This document shows positions 32,453 through 39,172 of a DNA stretch of 64,000 nucleotides, one piece after another. The notes below the pieces were generated by a model that was not told the origin of the DNA, did not search any database, and saw only the letters and a program-made list of their open reading frames with translations. Location: contig NC_063049.1 in the NCBI RefSeq assembly GCF_018812025.1, forward strand, positions 36,585,447 through 36,649,446, read 5' to 3'. The translations under genes were made by a program, and so were the position numbers. Source of the stretch: Megalobrama amblycephala (lineage: Eukaryota > Chordata > Actinopteri > Cypriniformes > Xenocyprididae). Positions within the stretch are counted from its first letter, which is position 1, and every line of letters starts with the position of its first letter.

Positions 32453-33749
32453 AAAACATCCAAGATATTTATAATAATAAATATGGGGGGCAAAAAAATC
32501 CCTACAAATTTGTATTTAACATTGATTTAAATTTATATATAACAGCCATTATTGTTTAGAATGAGTTTTTTACTAATTTAAAATAATATAAATGGATGGT
32601 GTTCTCTGTGTTTATAGCCTATATAAAAAATAAGAAATAAATGCCTCATAAATTACTGAAAATAATTAATACTTTTTTGCTAAATATTGGCGCTTGATAT
32701 AAAAAAGTTCTCACACTGATTTTGATCTGAATGACTGACATGAAAATGAACTGATTGATAAAATCTTTGCATTCAATGATATTTGTTTGTGCCTGCAATT
32801 AAAAAAGTCAATAAAATCACTGATTTTGTTCTTTTTTATCAGATTTCCTAAACTAAGAACATGTAAAGTTACATTTAGCTACATTTCATCTTATAATATA
32901 AAGTCAAACATTACATGATTGCAATAACACAAATTATAGCCATTCAAATATAAAAGACATCTACTGACCCCTTTGTTTGCATTGCAAGGATTAAATACAC
33001 ATAGCCTATCAATAAGTTAAATATTAAATTCCCATTCCCAAAAGTTAAAACGTCATCTTCCCATATTTATCACAGCAGACAGAACAAAAGTGGCACAAAA
33101 TGCTCATTTTAATGTCAAATCCTTTCAGTCCTTGAGTTTCATCTCCTTTAGACATTGAGATAAATACACACAGCCCTTGTTGACAAAAATCAATCCTTAA
33201 GATTATTTTGGATTTAACCATCAAAGTTTGAGCCACCAGAGAGCTTGAACTCTCAATGGCGGGACACTTTAACTATAGGCAACCTAGTATTTAGTATGCA
33301 ATCCTGCAATCTTTATAATCCGTGATCTAAAATATATACTTAATATGTCACGTTAGATTCAAAGCAGCCTTGTCTCTCTATAAACACTTTAAAAGGTGAA
33401 TACTGCGTGATTTGACTTTCATTTCCTTGACAGTGGTCGTGTGAAGGCAAAGTTGCATGTTCTGACAGCAAATACATTAACTATAACACTCGAATCGTTA
33501 TTGTATTTAAATCAACAACTAGAATAGCACAGTTGAATCTTCTGTTCTAAAACAGGTTAAAATGCTTTTAGAACTTCTAGAAGTGCTCCATAAAGCGGCA
33601 TATTCCCTCCAACTTTGGGAAAAGGAACTTTAAAATAATAATCATGAAAAAAGTAATAATAACTCACCCTTTACAAATTTCGTGCAACATACTCCAATAA
33701 GAGACAGTAGAAGCAGCGGTGTACATGACAAGCTCAGTAATGGAGCCAT
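106..33749 (-). CDS. tfpi: Tissue factor pathway inhibitor (TFPI), whole coding gene, 7 exons
   Basis: TFPI is a secreted Kunitz-type inhibitor that blocks the tissue factor-factor VIIa complex and factor Xa at the start of coagulation. Seven exons on the minus strand join in phase 1 with GT-AG borders: 33749-33668, 16279-16076, 7296-7126, 3963-3877, 3630-3562, 545-366 and 173-106. Together they give 861 bases, 286 codons plus TAG, with no internal stop. The domain order is signal peptide, Kunitz 1 (residues 42-92), Kunitz 2 (101-151), acidic Pro-rich linker, Kunitz 3 (212-262) and basic tail. That order, the separate linker exons and the tail fit TFPI better than TFPI2, which lacks them. No N-x-S/T sequon is present in the predicted protein. 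The spacer between Kunitz 1 and 2 is unusually short, so one small exon may have been missed. Fish can have tfpia and tfpib; which one this is cannot be told here. Exon borders were predicted by eye. Confidence 0.93.
366..545 (-). CDS. tfpi: tfpi coding exon 6: Kunitz domain 3 with Asp at P1
   Basis: A 180-base, phase 1-1 exon for residues 205-264. It holds a Kunitz domain (Cys212 to Cys262) with six cysteines and the fold signature FRYSGCGGNKNNF. The reactive loop reads RGDCDGSE, so P1 is Asp222 instead of the Lys or Arg of inhibitory Kunitz domains. Human TFPI Kunitz 3 has Arg there and, by established knowledge, inhibits no known protease but contacts protein S. The acceptor is TTGTATTTCAG and the donor AAAG/GTGTGT. 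A hAT transposon begins 26 bases upstream of this exon. Confidence 0.92.
572..1504. mobile_element. hAT-type DNA element next to tfpi exon 6
   Basis: The ends are TAGGGATGCACCGATA and its inverse, and the element is flanked on both sides by the exact 8-bp duplication GTATTGAC (564-571 and 1505-1512), as hAT transposases make. The 933-base interior includes a (TA)n tract (about 645-686), a poly-T run and GA repeats near 1256-1295. No transposase coding sequence was found, so it is a non-autonomous copy. Confidence 0.9.
1642..2800. mobile_element. Composite of degenerate DNA elements
   Basis: The left edge TTAAAGTGCCCCTATTATG resembles the terminus of a common fish MITE after a TTAA. The right part (about 2705-2800) ends in the GGGTGAGTAAAT and AACCCTTTAA signature of the TTAA-flanked family seen at 4191-5771. 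The two ends do not match each other, so this is a mosaic of at least two elements with a third nested at 2075-2404. Confidence 0.55.
2075..2404. mobile_element. Palindromic MITE of about 330 bp
   Basis: Left arm (CCAGAGTTAAATCAACTCTG, then GGTCCCTCTCTAAATAG) and right arm (CTATTTAGAGAGGGACC, then GATTTAACTCTGG) are near-perfect inverted copies over more than 100 bases, including TTAATTGCTTAATT blocks. There is no coding capacity. Confidence 0.8.
3491..3530. repeat. (GT)n microsatellite, (CA)n on the tfpi strand
   Basis: About 20 GT units, lying in tfpi intron 5 just downstream of the linker B donor site. Confidence 0.95.
3562..3630 (-). CDS. tfpi: tfpi coding exon 5: linker B between Kunitz 2 and 3
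   Basis: A 69-base, phase 1-1 exon encoding residues 182-204 (starting DDAPLHASHLPLQ and ending in KPDAQEP), without cysteine. The acceptor is GGTTATTTTTAG and the donor CCAG/GTGAGA. It is separated from linker exon A by an intron of only 246 bases. A (CA)n tract lies 31 bases past its donor. Because the exon is a multiple of three and phase-symmetric, skipping it would shorten the linker and keep Kunitz 3 in frame. Confidence 0.78.
3877..3963 (-). CDS. tfpi: tfpi coding exon 4: linker A between Kunitz 2 and 3
   Basis: An 87-base, phase 1-1 exon with acceptor CCTCCTTTTAG and donor CATG/GTGAGA. It encodes residues 153-181: a Ser/Asn start, then a Lys/Glu/Pro-rich stretch (PVEEEPKPRTEPPPKH) with no cysteine, as expected for a flexible spacer. 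TFPI of other vertebrates also has a poorly conserved linker here, so support comes from phase, splice sites and position rather than sequence identity. The exon could be skipped without changing the frame. Confidence 0.8.
4191..5771. mobile_element. TTAA-flanked palindromic element, AGGGTTAGTTCACCC family, with nested copy of another
   Basis: The ends are TTAA-AGGGTTAGTTCACCC (4191 onward) and the inverse GGGTGAACTAACCCT-TTAA (to 5771). The outer arms are inverted copies of each other. They are interrupted at the centre by a second palindromic element (4716-5541). TTAA flanks suggest a piggyBac-type non-autonomous element, but no transposase is present. Other copies in the window: 27309-28101, 29797-30352 and fragments. 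Confidence 0.8.
4716..5541. mobile_element. Nested foldback element, AGGATTAGTTCAC family
   Basis: The two halves of about 400 bases are near-perfect inverted repeats, for example GACACTGCTAAGTGTATTAC facing its complement near 5190-5220. The flanks are TTAA (left) and TTAT (right, probably mutated). The element sits in the middle of the larger element. A related, less complete copy ends at 45182. Confidence 0.8.
5928..6552. mobile_element. TTAA-flanked DNA element with a broken ORF fragment
   Basis: The terminal inverted repeats are AGGTGCAGTAAGC and GCTTACTGCTCCT, with TTAA on each side. Plus-strand bases about 6066-6180 encode a decayed peptide: EYHWKKKDYDQARA in one frame continues as RTHANIRKAFQCWRDL in another frame. 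This resembles a short ORF that recurs in fish repeats with an ARARTRxNI...AFxRWRDL core. The frameshift near 6122-6125 makes it a pseudogene fragment. Confidence 0.65.
7126..7296 (-). CDS. tfpi: tfpi coding exon 3: Kunitz domain 2
   Basis: This 171-base, phase 1-1 exon encodes residues 96-152 and consists almost entirely of a Kunitz domain (Cys101 to Cys151) with all six cysteines and the signature FFYGGCFGNANNF. The reactive loop GPCRGLV places Arg at P1 (residue 111). P1 is also Arg in human TFPI Kunitz 2, the factor Xa-binding domain. The acceptor follows a run of at least twelve T on the minus strand ending in TAG. The donor was chosen as T/GTATGT, which keeps phase 1; nearby alternatives are weaker or break the phase. 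Confidence 0.92.
8463..8499. repeat. (AT)n microsatellite
   Basis: About 18 AT units, abutting the left end of the element at 8504. Confidence 0.95.
8504..9358. mobile_element. DNA element with CAAGGCCTAAA ends
   Basis: The left end CAAGGCCTAAA and right end TTTAGGCCTTG are inverted. CTGCCAATGGCC near the left is loosely mirrored by CGGCCAACTGGCG near the right. No coding sequence was seen, and flanking duplications could not be read because of the AT repeat. Probably a non-autonomous hAT-like element. Confidence 0.55.
9441..10106. mobile_element. MITE with perfect 20-bp inverted ends
   Basis: AGGCCCGTTCACACCAAGAA at 9441-9460 is exactly inverted at 10087-10106. The 666-base interior holds several CGATAT/ATCGTT motifs and no ORF of note. 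Confidence 0.85.
10117..10172. mobile_element. Fragment of the AGGGTTAGTTCACCC family
   Basis: AATAATGACAGAAAATTAAT followed by TAAAGAATCCCTTTAA matches, imperfectly, the right terminus of the family at 4191-5771. Confidence 0.45.
10173..11300. other. No recognisable feature (tfpi intron 2)
   Basis: Ordinary AT-rich intronic DNA with no repeat signature, splice-bounded ORF or hairpin that stood out. Confidence 0.6.
11304..11420. repeat. LINE-tail-like interspersed repeat
   Basis: Contains ATGCTTTCATCCAAAGCGACTTACAAA, a sequence scattered very widely in fish genomes (consensus roughly GACGCTTTTATCCAAAGCGACTTAC). Confidence 0.6.
11487..11713. mobile_element. AAGGTTCTTT-type MITE
   Basis: Ends TTAAAAATGAAGGTTCTTTA and GGAACCTTTAAGAGTA are inverted. 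The interior has repeated GGTTCTTT, AACCTTT and GGAACC blocks typical of a common fish MITE. Confidence 0.65.
13355..15146. mobile_element. Tc1-like foldback element carrying a nested TTAA element
   Basis: The ends TACACTGCCCAGCCAAAAA and TTTTTGGCCGGGCAGTGTA are inverted and begin and end in TA, as for Tc1/mariner. Inside, a long palindrome (about 14459-14999) has arms containing GTAGGAAGATGTATCATGGC facing its complement. The left arm is interrupted by another element (13387-14349). No transposase ORF remains. Confidence 0.8.
13387..14349. mobile_element. AGGTGCCCTAGA-family element, copy 1
   Basis: The left end is CTAA-AGGTGCCCTAG and the right end CTAGGGCACCT-TTAA. The interior shares blocks such as CAGCTCAAAATACCCCATAG and GTACAGAACTCTTATTATTC (inverted) with copies at 49279-50248 and 54645-55579. 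Non-autonomous; TTAA flanks suggest a piggyBac-type mechanism. Confidence 0.8.
15282..15480. mobile_element. GGTAACACTTTA-type MITE, right end lost
   Basis: Starts GGTAACACTTTATTTTACAG, a very common fish MITE terminus, and contains the degenerate AACCCTAAACCCAATC interior usual for it. The matching GTGTTACC end is not seen. Confidence 0.55.
15602..15803. mobile_element. Palindromic MITE
   Basis: Arms containing AGAATTAAGCAGTAAGCTAT and TAACACAGTCTCTTATAACT are inverted copies around an ATATTATATATTGTGTA-type centre. Confidence 0.7.
16076..16279 (-). CDS. tfpi: tfpi coding exon 2: Kunitz domain 1
   Basis: This 204-base, phase 1-1 exon encodes residues 28-95. It has a short N-terminal region (ADGVRSELRIFHH) followed by a complete Kunitz/BPTI domain with six cysteines. 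The family signature F-x-YGGC-x-GN-x-NNF is present, with an E-C-x-x-x-C ending. The reactive loop reads GPCKAI, so P1 is Lys at residue 52. Lys is also P1 in human TFPI Kunitz 1, the domain that binds factor VIIa. The acceptor is TCCACCCTCAG and the donor is AAAG/GTAAGG, both strong. The N-terminal segment before the first cysteine is shorter than the acidic segment of mammalian TFPI. Confidence 0.93.
16300..17165. other. No recognisable feature (tfpi intron 1)
   Basis: Moderately GC-balanced sequence with no repeat family or credible exon recognised. Confidence 0.55.
17170..17243. repeat. 45-bp period direct repeat
   Basis: AAAAGGCATCAGACGAAACG recurs at about 17172 and 17217, with further GAAACG/AAAACAG variants between. 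An inverted relative (TCATCTGATGCCT) lies near 18225-18237. Confidence 0.55.
17446..17666. mobile_element. Palindromic MITE
   Basis: CTTACGAAAATTAACCATGG at the left is inverted as CCTTGGCTAATTTTCGTAAG at the right, with ACCATGGTT blocks inside. Confidence 0.8.
19388..19625. repeat. CGATGCAAT-rich hAT-like remnant
   Basis: Starts GGGGATGTGAATCTC and is followed by many CGATGC/GATTCAC/CAATACG variants. This composition is typical of an end of a fish hAT element; no opposite end was found. Confidence 0.5.
19697..20340. mobile_element. AGGGATAGTTCACCC family element with a strong internal hairpin
   Basis: The left end is TTAA-AGGGATAGTTCACCCAAA. The stretch 19948-20231 is an inverted repeat with arms of about 140 bases. 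GATCGGTTTG, CACTCGATACGTTTGGTCTG and CATCACTGCC each face a complement. No right terminus is clear. Confidence 0.65.
20344..21340. mobile_element. CATCCACA...GTGGATGTAGCCC element, copy 1
   Basis: The left end GGGCCCATCCACATTGAGAC and right end TGTGGATGTAGCCCT are inverted. The element shares the blocks TTTTTTGAAACCGGGTCCCA, CAGAAGCTAC and GGGAAAGCTCTGGCTT with 60388-61308 in the same orientation. It has an extra internal stretch including a LINE-tail fragment at 20885-20965. Non-coding. Confidence 0.7.
20885..20965 (-). mobile_element. L2-like LINE 3' tail fragment
   Basis: CAAGTCAAGTCAAGTCACC then TTTATATAGCGCTTTTTACA and CAAAGCAGCTTTACA is the inverted form of the tail at 24110-24186, with its (AAGTC)n terminal repeat. 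Confidence 0.7.
21399..21458. repeat. (TA)n(GA)n compound microsatellite
   Basis: About 14 TA units directly followed by about 17 GA units. Confidence 0.95.
21974..22285. mobile_element. GGTAACACTTTATAATAAGG MITE
   Basis: Starts with the GGTAACACTT terminus and contains the TTAGTTAACATTAGTTAA and ACATGAACTAACAATGAAC-like blocks of a very common fish MITE. The right GTGTTACC end is absent or degraded. Confidence 0.75.
22300..23900. other. No recognisable feature (tfpi intron 1)
   Basis: Mostly non-repetitive AT-rich DNA. No exon or regulatory signature was recognised. Confidence 0.5.
23923..24186 (+). mobile_element. L2-like LINE 3' end with TTGACT tail
   Basis: GGGTTTTTTTCCACCCCTGG, GAGTCAGCCGACATTGGCTT, TAAAGCTGCTTTGAAACAAT and a final (TTGAC)n tail form the 3' UTR signature of a non-LTR retrotransposon abundant in cyprinids. 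There is no reverse transcriptase sequence, so it is 5' truncated. Confidence 0.75.
24285..25016. repeat. Cluster of CACAATTCTGAC-type repeats with a duplicated 53-bp block
   Basis: GGCCTATAGTACAT(T/G)ACAACCC is repeated at about 24729 and 24963 with its downstream TGTAACTCTCTCAAAAC. GTCAGAATTGTGAG and CACAATTCTGAC occur in both orientations between. Confidence 0.6.
25020..27105. other. No recognisable feature (tfpi intron 1)
   Basis: Over 2 kb of AT-rich DNA without a clear repeat signature or splice-bounded ORF. Confidence 0.5.
27309..28101. mobile_element. TTAA-flanked AGGGTTAGTTCACCC family, second copy
   Basis: TTAA-AGGGTTAGTTCACCC at the left and GGGTGAACTAAACCT-TTAA at the right, with inverted arms. 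Its centre (CAACAATATC/GATATTGTTG) is interrupted by the short palindrome at 27602-27797. Confidence 0.8.
27602..27797. mobile_element. Short palindromic MITE nested in the family copy
   Basis: TAGTGATGGGTGATTTCAAA faces TTTGAAATCGCCCATCATTA, with GCTTCATGAAGC blocks on both arms. Confidence 0.7.
28376..28684. mobile_element. CAGGGATTCCCAAAC MITE
   Basis: Inverted ends CAGGGATTCCCAAA and TTTGGGGAAACCCTG; the outer eight bases TAATAATG and GCATAATG agree at six positions. Typical hAT-like MITE, 309 bases. Confidence 0.7.
29285..29345. mobile_element. Right-end fragment of the AGGGTTAGTTCACCC family
   Basis: GACAGAATGTTCATTTTTGG then GTGAACTATCCCT matches the family terminus. Confidence 0.6.
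29797..30352. mobile_element. AGGGTTAGTTCACCC family, internally shortened copy
   Basis: A full left end after TTAA and a decayed right end (GACAGAAATTTAATTTC then AACTAACCC). The arms are shorter than in the other copies. The 157-codon open frame read through it from 29851 is repeat sequence, not a gene. Confidence 0.75.
30360..32390. other. No recognisable feature (tfpi intron 1)
   Basis: AT-rich DNA without a recognised repeat or exon. Confidence 0.5.
32396..32449. repeat. (AT)n microsatellite
   Basis: About 27 AT units preceded by a poly-A run. Confidence 0.95.
33668..33749 (-). CDS. tfpi: tfpi coding exon 1: start codon and signal peptide
   Basis: The ATG at 33749-33747 has G at -3 and G at +4, a good vertebrate initiation context. 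It opens 27 codons beginning MAPLLSLSCTPLLLLSLIGV, a short leader followed by a Leu-rich hydrophobic core typical of a secretory signal peptide, then CCTKFVK. The exon ends AAAGG before donor GTGAGT (33667-33662), leaving one base of a split codon, so phase 1. The frame stays open upstream but has no earlier in-frame ATG. Spliced to the Kunitz 1 exon, the split codon becomes Ala. The signal peptidase site is probably between residues 19 and 24 but is not certain. The 5' UTR probably continues to the right; its boundary was not determined. Confidence 0.85.
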
Positions 33750-33799
33750 TCCAGCAGGCGAGGCAATCACACTCTCACAGAGAAATGTGGAGCTGTAAG

Positions 33800-33905
33800 T
33801 ATGCTGTAGTTTAGTTTGTGGCTCCAAATAGTCAACTACTCCAAGTATTCATTGACTGCGCGGTAATAGTGTCACGCACTTCCGGGTGACCGTTCGTTAG
33901 TGTTC
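33800..33905 (-). promoter_or_regulatory. tfpi: Candidate tfpi promoter with an ETS-type motif
   Basis: Upstream of the first coding exon the minus strand contains CCGGAAGTG (33886-33878), a consensus-like ETS/GABP motif, next to GCGTGAC and several CpG dinucleotides in otherwise AT-rich DNA. No TATA box is obvious at a matching distance. This would fit a TATA-less promoter about 80-150 bases upstream of the ATG. The call rests on position and one motif only. Confidence 0.35.
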
Positions 33906-34317
33906 TAATGATTCTGATTCCCTTTAACGATTCTGGTTCCATTTATGATTCTTTTAGTACTTTTTAAGAAAAAAGAATATTTGAAAGAAATGAAAATTCC
34001 TATTGTATTTACTGCCCCCAGTAGTCTGTTTCTAAATTCATTTTAAAGTTCAGAATAGGCCTGTATAACACATCATAAAAGTAAAAAAAAATAATTCAAA
34101 AGGTTAGACTTTTTAATGACTTTTCAAGGAGGCAGCATAGGTCATGGAACAAAATTGTTCCTGATTATAGGATATATATAGATATATATATATATATATA
34201 AAAAATGTGGTAACAAACATTTATTCACTTTTTCATGTTTTTAATAAAAAAAAAAAATCTGATTACAGCTAGACAGCGGTCCTGACATGTGAGGAAGATC
34301 CATTTAGATCCGCTCTG

Positions 34318-34364
34318 ATGGATAGATCAGTTTAGATCTGCTCTAAACGGATCTATCCATAGCT
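34318..34364. repeat. Short hairpin
   Basis: GGATAGATCAGTTTAGA faces CTCTAAACGGATCTATCC around a four-base loop. It is a compact stem just beyond the putative tfpi promoter, with no known role. Confidence 0.6.
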
Positions 34365-34419
34365 CTTCCATCCAGATAGCGAAATTCTCTGTTTTTACTG
34401 TTATTTCTATTTCTTAAGC

Positions 34420-34522
34420 GTTCCATTTGTATTATTATGTATTTGACTCTTTTTTATGTAAAGCACTTTGAATTACCACTGTGTATGAAATGTGCTATAC
34501 AAATAAAATTGCCTTGCCATAC
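34420..34522 (+). mobile_element. LINE 3' tail fragment with TTGCC repeat
   Basis: GTAAAGCACTTTGAATTACC, GTGCTATACAAATAAAATTG and CCTTGCC form the 3' end pattern of an L2-like retrotransposon. Confidence 0.6.
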
Positions 34523-35282
34523 AGCAAAGTTTTATGAGCCGTAAGTTCTTAGTTTCGAGTCGTAGCCTACATTAAGAACTTAATAACTAATTAATAACAT
34601 ATCGACAGAAATAACTTGAGGTTCAGTTTTTTATTCTCTAAAAAGAGCCGGATCATAAGAGTCATTCATTCGGGAATCGTTGTATGTTTTGATTCACTCA
34701 GGTGAACAGGCCATTTGTCATTGCAGTAGGTCATTTTTGAGGCAGTAGGTCTTCATGGTTCTACTCTTGGTTTTAAATCACTAAAATGAGTCATTCAAAG
34801 GTCAAAGCAATCTGTCTTAATTAGCTAATCAGTCTGAATAAAAAATGATTCAAATTTGAACTATTTGTAAAAAAATAAAATAAAAAATAGGTTCTCAAAT
34901 CAGAGTCATTATGGTTTGCAAGCTATTTCTATTGGCAATAATATTAATTAAAAAATATTAATAAAATTAAATGATATTCAAAGCCATGGAAATCACATTT
35001 TTTTCCCCTCTTCTTTTTCCCCCTCCCAATTTCCTGATTTTCCATGAGAGTGACAATAACCATGATTGCGGCCATGACACTCAGTTTACTGGAATTGGAT
35101 TTGTATTCTTTAGTGACTCACTGCTTTTACTTGTCCTTTTGAATAGATGGTCTGTATCTGTCTTAAAGGGAATTATGATTCACTTTTAGAGGAAGTATTA
35201 AACCTAAATTGCATTTAGACACTTCAATCCACATATTCCAGACCTGAACTGACCTGACCTGACCTGATCTGAGCGCTCTTGA

Positions 35283-35485
35283 TGGAGTGTATATGGCTAT
35301 GTTAAACCAGAGAGAAATTTTGGAGCCAGCACATTTAACGATTTAAATACAGATACTAAAATCTTAAAATCAATCCTAAAATAAACTGGAAGCTAATGGA
35401 GGGAGGCCAATATGGGTTGAATGTGTTCACATTTGGTTTTAAAGTGTCCAAATCCATATGCGGGGCCTTACAAGCATCTAGGTCC
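35283..35485. repeat. Degenerate interspersed repeat
   Basis: AAATCTTAAAATCAATCCTAAAATAAACTGG followed by AAGCTAATGGAGGGAGGCCA resembles a retroelement fragment common in teleosts; the family could not be named. Confidence 0.4.
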
Positions 35486-35489
35486 AAAT

Positions 35490-37300
35490 GCAATGATTTC
35501 AGTTTTTTAAAAATGAAGGCTATTCAGGCTTAAATATCTTCAAAACAGATAAAGCTGAATGAAACAAGATGCCATACTTTGTAAGAATGGACCCTAAAAA
35601 GAAAAGGTGCAAATATTGCAGTGATGTCCAAAGACAATCTCCTTGAGCACTCTAAATGGACTTTTATAGGGTGTATTTATTATAAGTATTTATTCAGCAC
35701 TGGGAGAAAAATAATGTGAAGATTCAAGACTGGAGAAGCTTTAAAGGTATGATAAAAAAAAAACCCTACACTAACTGTATACATTAAACATTATCTACAT
35801 ACAGTACATGCACACTTACAGTTTACCTGTGCAAAGTGTCCTGATTACTTTTGCCTTGATGTTCACGTCTCATTCAATGCTCAAATGAGTTTGTTCTGTG
35901 TGATTGTTTGCAAAATGGGAAAAGAATGTGATTTTGATTTGTGTGTAGTGTTAAGGCATGAGGTTATGTTATTCTGTTCTAATTCATTATTTGAACAGTA
36001 GGGAGTCTATTTTCTTTTGGTCGCCAGATCTGTTTTTGCCTGCCTGGCTGTGTTTGCTAAGCCAGACATGGTCAAAACTTTTTTTAGTTAATGGTTGGAC
36101 ATAGTGGTCAGGTCTTCCAATTTGTGTTTTCTAGTTTGCCAAATAAACAGACAGAGTGCATTCCAATTCATTCTGTTTATTTGTTGTTTCTATCTTAATT
36201 CTGTGTTTTCATTTAGGTGAGAGTTTTTATTCTGTGGCTGATCCAGGCATGTTTTGATTTGTGACCTTAATACCAACCTTTTTTTCCATTTAGGCCTATT
36301 TTACCTCCACCACTTCTTCCTCAACTGTAAACAGTAATCATATTTGTCTGCTTTTTCTTTTAAGGTTTACATAAATGTACATCATGTAATCTAAAGTAGC
36401 AGGTTTAAAAATACAGTAGAAATATAAATTAATAAGACTGAATCAACCATGCTTACTTAGTTCGGACACATCAGCAACAGTTATTTCTACTAGTCAGATT
36501 AAGTAGAAATAGCTTCTTAATGTATTAACTGCACATATCCATTTTCACATTCTAAACTGGAAAAGTGGAAAATTTTCTTTGGCCTTGTTTTCCCAGGATA
36601 CCACATCATCAGTCTCGAAAAATGCGTATCAAAATATTCCATGTGCCAGAGCATAATGTTCTATCTCCGTTCAGACCCTTATCCCACATGAAATTGTATA
36701 CTGATATCAGAACATCTCAATGCAAAGATGAAAAATTTACAGACGTGAGCTTGATTTATGCTTAAGACATTATAGAGCAAAATAACAACATATAGCCAAC
36801 TGTTAAAATGTTTACACTGCCCTACAGTATACAGACAGACAGCCACATAGATAGATGTGAAACAATCTGGACGGTGCGTGTAGTCTGGATAATGTTTTAG
36901 TGGATGCATCCTCTTTCATCTCAGATGGGTCCTACAGATTGGTGTTTACGGTGAAGGCAGGTTTGAAAATATGATTGGGGCATGCGTGCTTTCATTTCCC
37001 TGTGCTGTGCTGGCCGATGTTGCCTGGAAACAGATGGAAAGTCACAGTCCATCATGCATTTATGGTGGTGATTACCTTGAATATCAGCCTGCAAGGCTAC
37101 ATTCAATTAGTCTGCAACCACAATAACTTTAAGTTTACTCCAAAAAGAATTAGAAAACGAATCAGAATCAGAAAAAAAGTAGCCTTTTTAGCTAATAGAC
37201 TGTAATTGCTCTATTAAATCATAAGTCTTGTAATTTTCTCCAAATTTCTCACATTGATTTTGCCACCTGTATGTCTACAGTATCCCTTCAGTGTTGGGAG
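35490..37300. other. Intergenic stretch with no recognised feature
   Basis: AT-rich DNA with scattered short ORFs lacking codon or splice support. Confidence 0.5.
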
Positions 37301-37581
37301 TATAGTTGTCAAAAGTACCAACTTCAGTACCAATCGGTACTGAAATTTTAAAAATGTGATTCTTTGAGCGCTGTTGAGTGGATTCGTAAACACCTCTGAT
37401 TGGCCATTGTGTTGACGTGCTCATTGGATATGTCTGTGATTGTCTAGAATGATCAACGCATGGGAGTGTTTGAAAGCACACGGAAGTGTTTGAATTTGAA
37501 AGCGGGAGCGTTTGAAAGCAGGCATCGATCTATCAGTGGACTGATCCACGATAGACACCTGCTTTCAAGCGCTCCCGTGTG

Positions 37582-39172
37582 TACAAACCAGATTCCAAAA
37601 AAGTTGGGGCACTGTACAAATTGTGAATAAAAAAGGAATGCAATAATTTACAAATCTCATAAACTTATATTTTATTCACAATAGAATATAGATAACATAT
37701 CAAATGTTGAAAGTGAGACATTTTGAAATGTCATGCCAAATATTGGCTCATTTTGGATTTCATGAGAGCTACACATTCTAAAAAAGTTGGGACAGGTAGC
37801 AATAAAAGGCAGGAAAAGTTAAATGTACATATAAGGAACAGCTGGAGGACCAATTTGCAACTTATTGGGTCAATTGGCAACATGATTGGGTATAAAAAGA
37901 GCCTCTCAGAGTGGCAGTGTCTCTCAGAAGTCAAGATGGGCAGAGGATCACCAATTCCCCCAATGCTGTGGTGAAAAATAGTGGAGCAATATCAGAAAGG
38001 AGTTTCTCAGAGAAAAACTTCAAAGAGTTTGAAGTTATCATCATCTACAGTGCATAATATCATCCAAAGATTCAGAGAATCTGGAACAATCTCTGTGCGT
38101 AAGGGTCAAGGCCGGAAAACCATACTGGATGCCTGTGATCTTCGGGCCCTTAAACGGCACTGCATCACATACAGGAATGCTACTGTAATGGAAATCACAA
38201 CATGGGCTCAGGAATACTTCCAGAAAACATTGTCGGTGAACACAATCCACCGTGCCATTCGCCGTTGCCGGCTAAATCTCTATAGGTCAAAAAAGAAGCC
38301 ATATCTAAACATGATCCAGAAGCGTAGGCGTTTTCTCTGGGCCAAGGCTCATTTAAAATGGACTGTGGCAATGTGGAAAACTGTTTTGTGGTCAGACGAA
38401 TCAAATTTGAAGTTCTTTTTGGAAAAATGGGACGCCATGTCATCCGGACTAAACAGGACAAGAACAACCCAAGTTGTTTTAGCGCTCAGTTCAGAAGCCT
38501 GCATCTCTGATGGTATGGGGTTGCATGAGTGCGTGTGGCATGGGCAGCTTATACATCTGGAAAGGCACCATCAATGCTGAAAGGTATATCCAAGTTCTAG
38601 AACAACATAGGCTCCCATTCAGACGTCGTCTCTTTCAGGGAAGACCTTACATTTTCCAACATGACAATGCCAGACCACATACTGCATCAATTACAACATC
38701 ATGCTGTGTAGAAGAAGGATCCGGGTACTGAAATGGCCAGCCTGCAGTCCAGATCTTTCACCCATAGAAAACATTTGGTGCATCATAAAGAGGAAGATGC
38801 GACAAAGAAGACCTAAGACAGTTGAGCAACTAGAAGCCTGTATTAGACAAGAATTGGACAACATTCCTATTCCTAAACTTGAGCAACTTGTCTCCTCAGT
38901 CCCCAAACGTTTGCAGACTGTTATAAAAAGAAGAGGGTATGCCACACAGTGGTAAACATGGCCTTGTCCCAACTTTTTTGAGATGTGTTGATGGCATGAA
39001 ATTTAAAATCAACTTATTTATCCCTTAAAATGATACATTTTCTCAGTTTAAACATTTGATATGTCATCTATGTTGCATTCTGAATAAAATATTGAAATTT
39101 GAAACTTCCACATCATTGCATTCTGTTTTTATTCACAATTTGTGTCCCAACTATTTTGGAATAGGGTTTGTA
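37582..39172. mobile_element. Tc1/mariner transposon, degenerate
   Basis: Bounded by TA on both sides. The terminal inverted repeats begin CAAACCAGATTCCAAAAAAG at the left and, read inverted, CAAACCCTATTCCAAAATAG at the right, and continue through a shared ACAAATTGTGAATAAAAA block. It encloses a broken transposase gene (37936-38955). Confidence 0.88.
37936..38955 (+). pseudogene. Tc1-like DDE transposase pseudogene
   Basis: The transposase of the surrounding element would bind its inverted repeats and move it by cut and paste. From the ATG at 37936 the protein begins MGRGSPIPPMLW and meets an in-frame TGA at 37972. It then continues with KIVEQYQKGVSQRKTSK, a first helix-turn-helix (SSSTVHNIIQRFRESG), a second DNA-binding part (ATVMEITTW...NTIHRAIRR), and the first catalytic Asp in VLWSDESNLKF. 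A frameshift near 38475-38485 moves the reading to MVWGCMSACGMGSLYI and the second Asp in QHDNARPHTA. A second shift near 38700 leads to the Glu-bearing motif CSPDLSPIENIW, and the frame ends with TAA at 38953-38955. One stop and two frameshifts mean no active enzyme can be made from it. Confidence 0.9.

Larger units (their letters stand above)
16280..33667 (-). other. tfpi: tfpi intron 1 (about 17.4 kb)
   Basis: Bounded by donor GTGAGT at 33667 and an acceptor ending CTCAG at 16280. It is packed with interspersed repeats, listed separately, and no convincing additional exon was seen. A strong intronic regulatory element cannot be excluded by eye. Confidence 0.8.

Noticed and set aside
36565..36765. 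A 66-codon plus-strand open frame
   Set aside because: Length is within chance expectation and nothing resembles a domain or splice-bounded exon.
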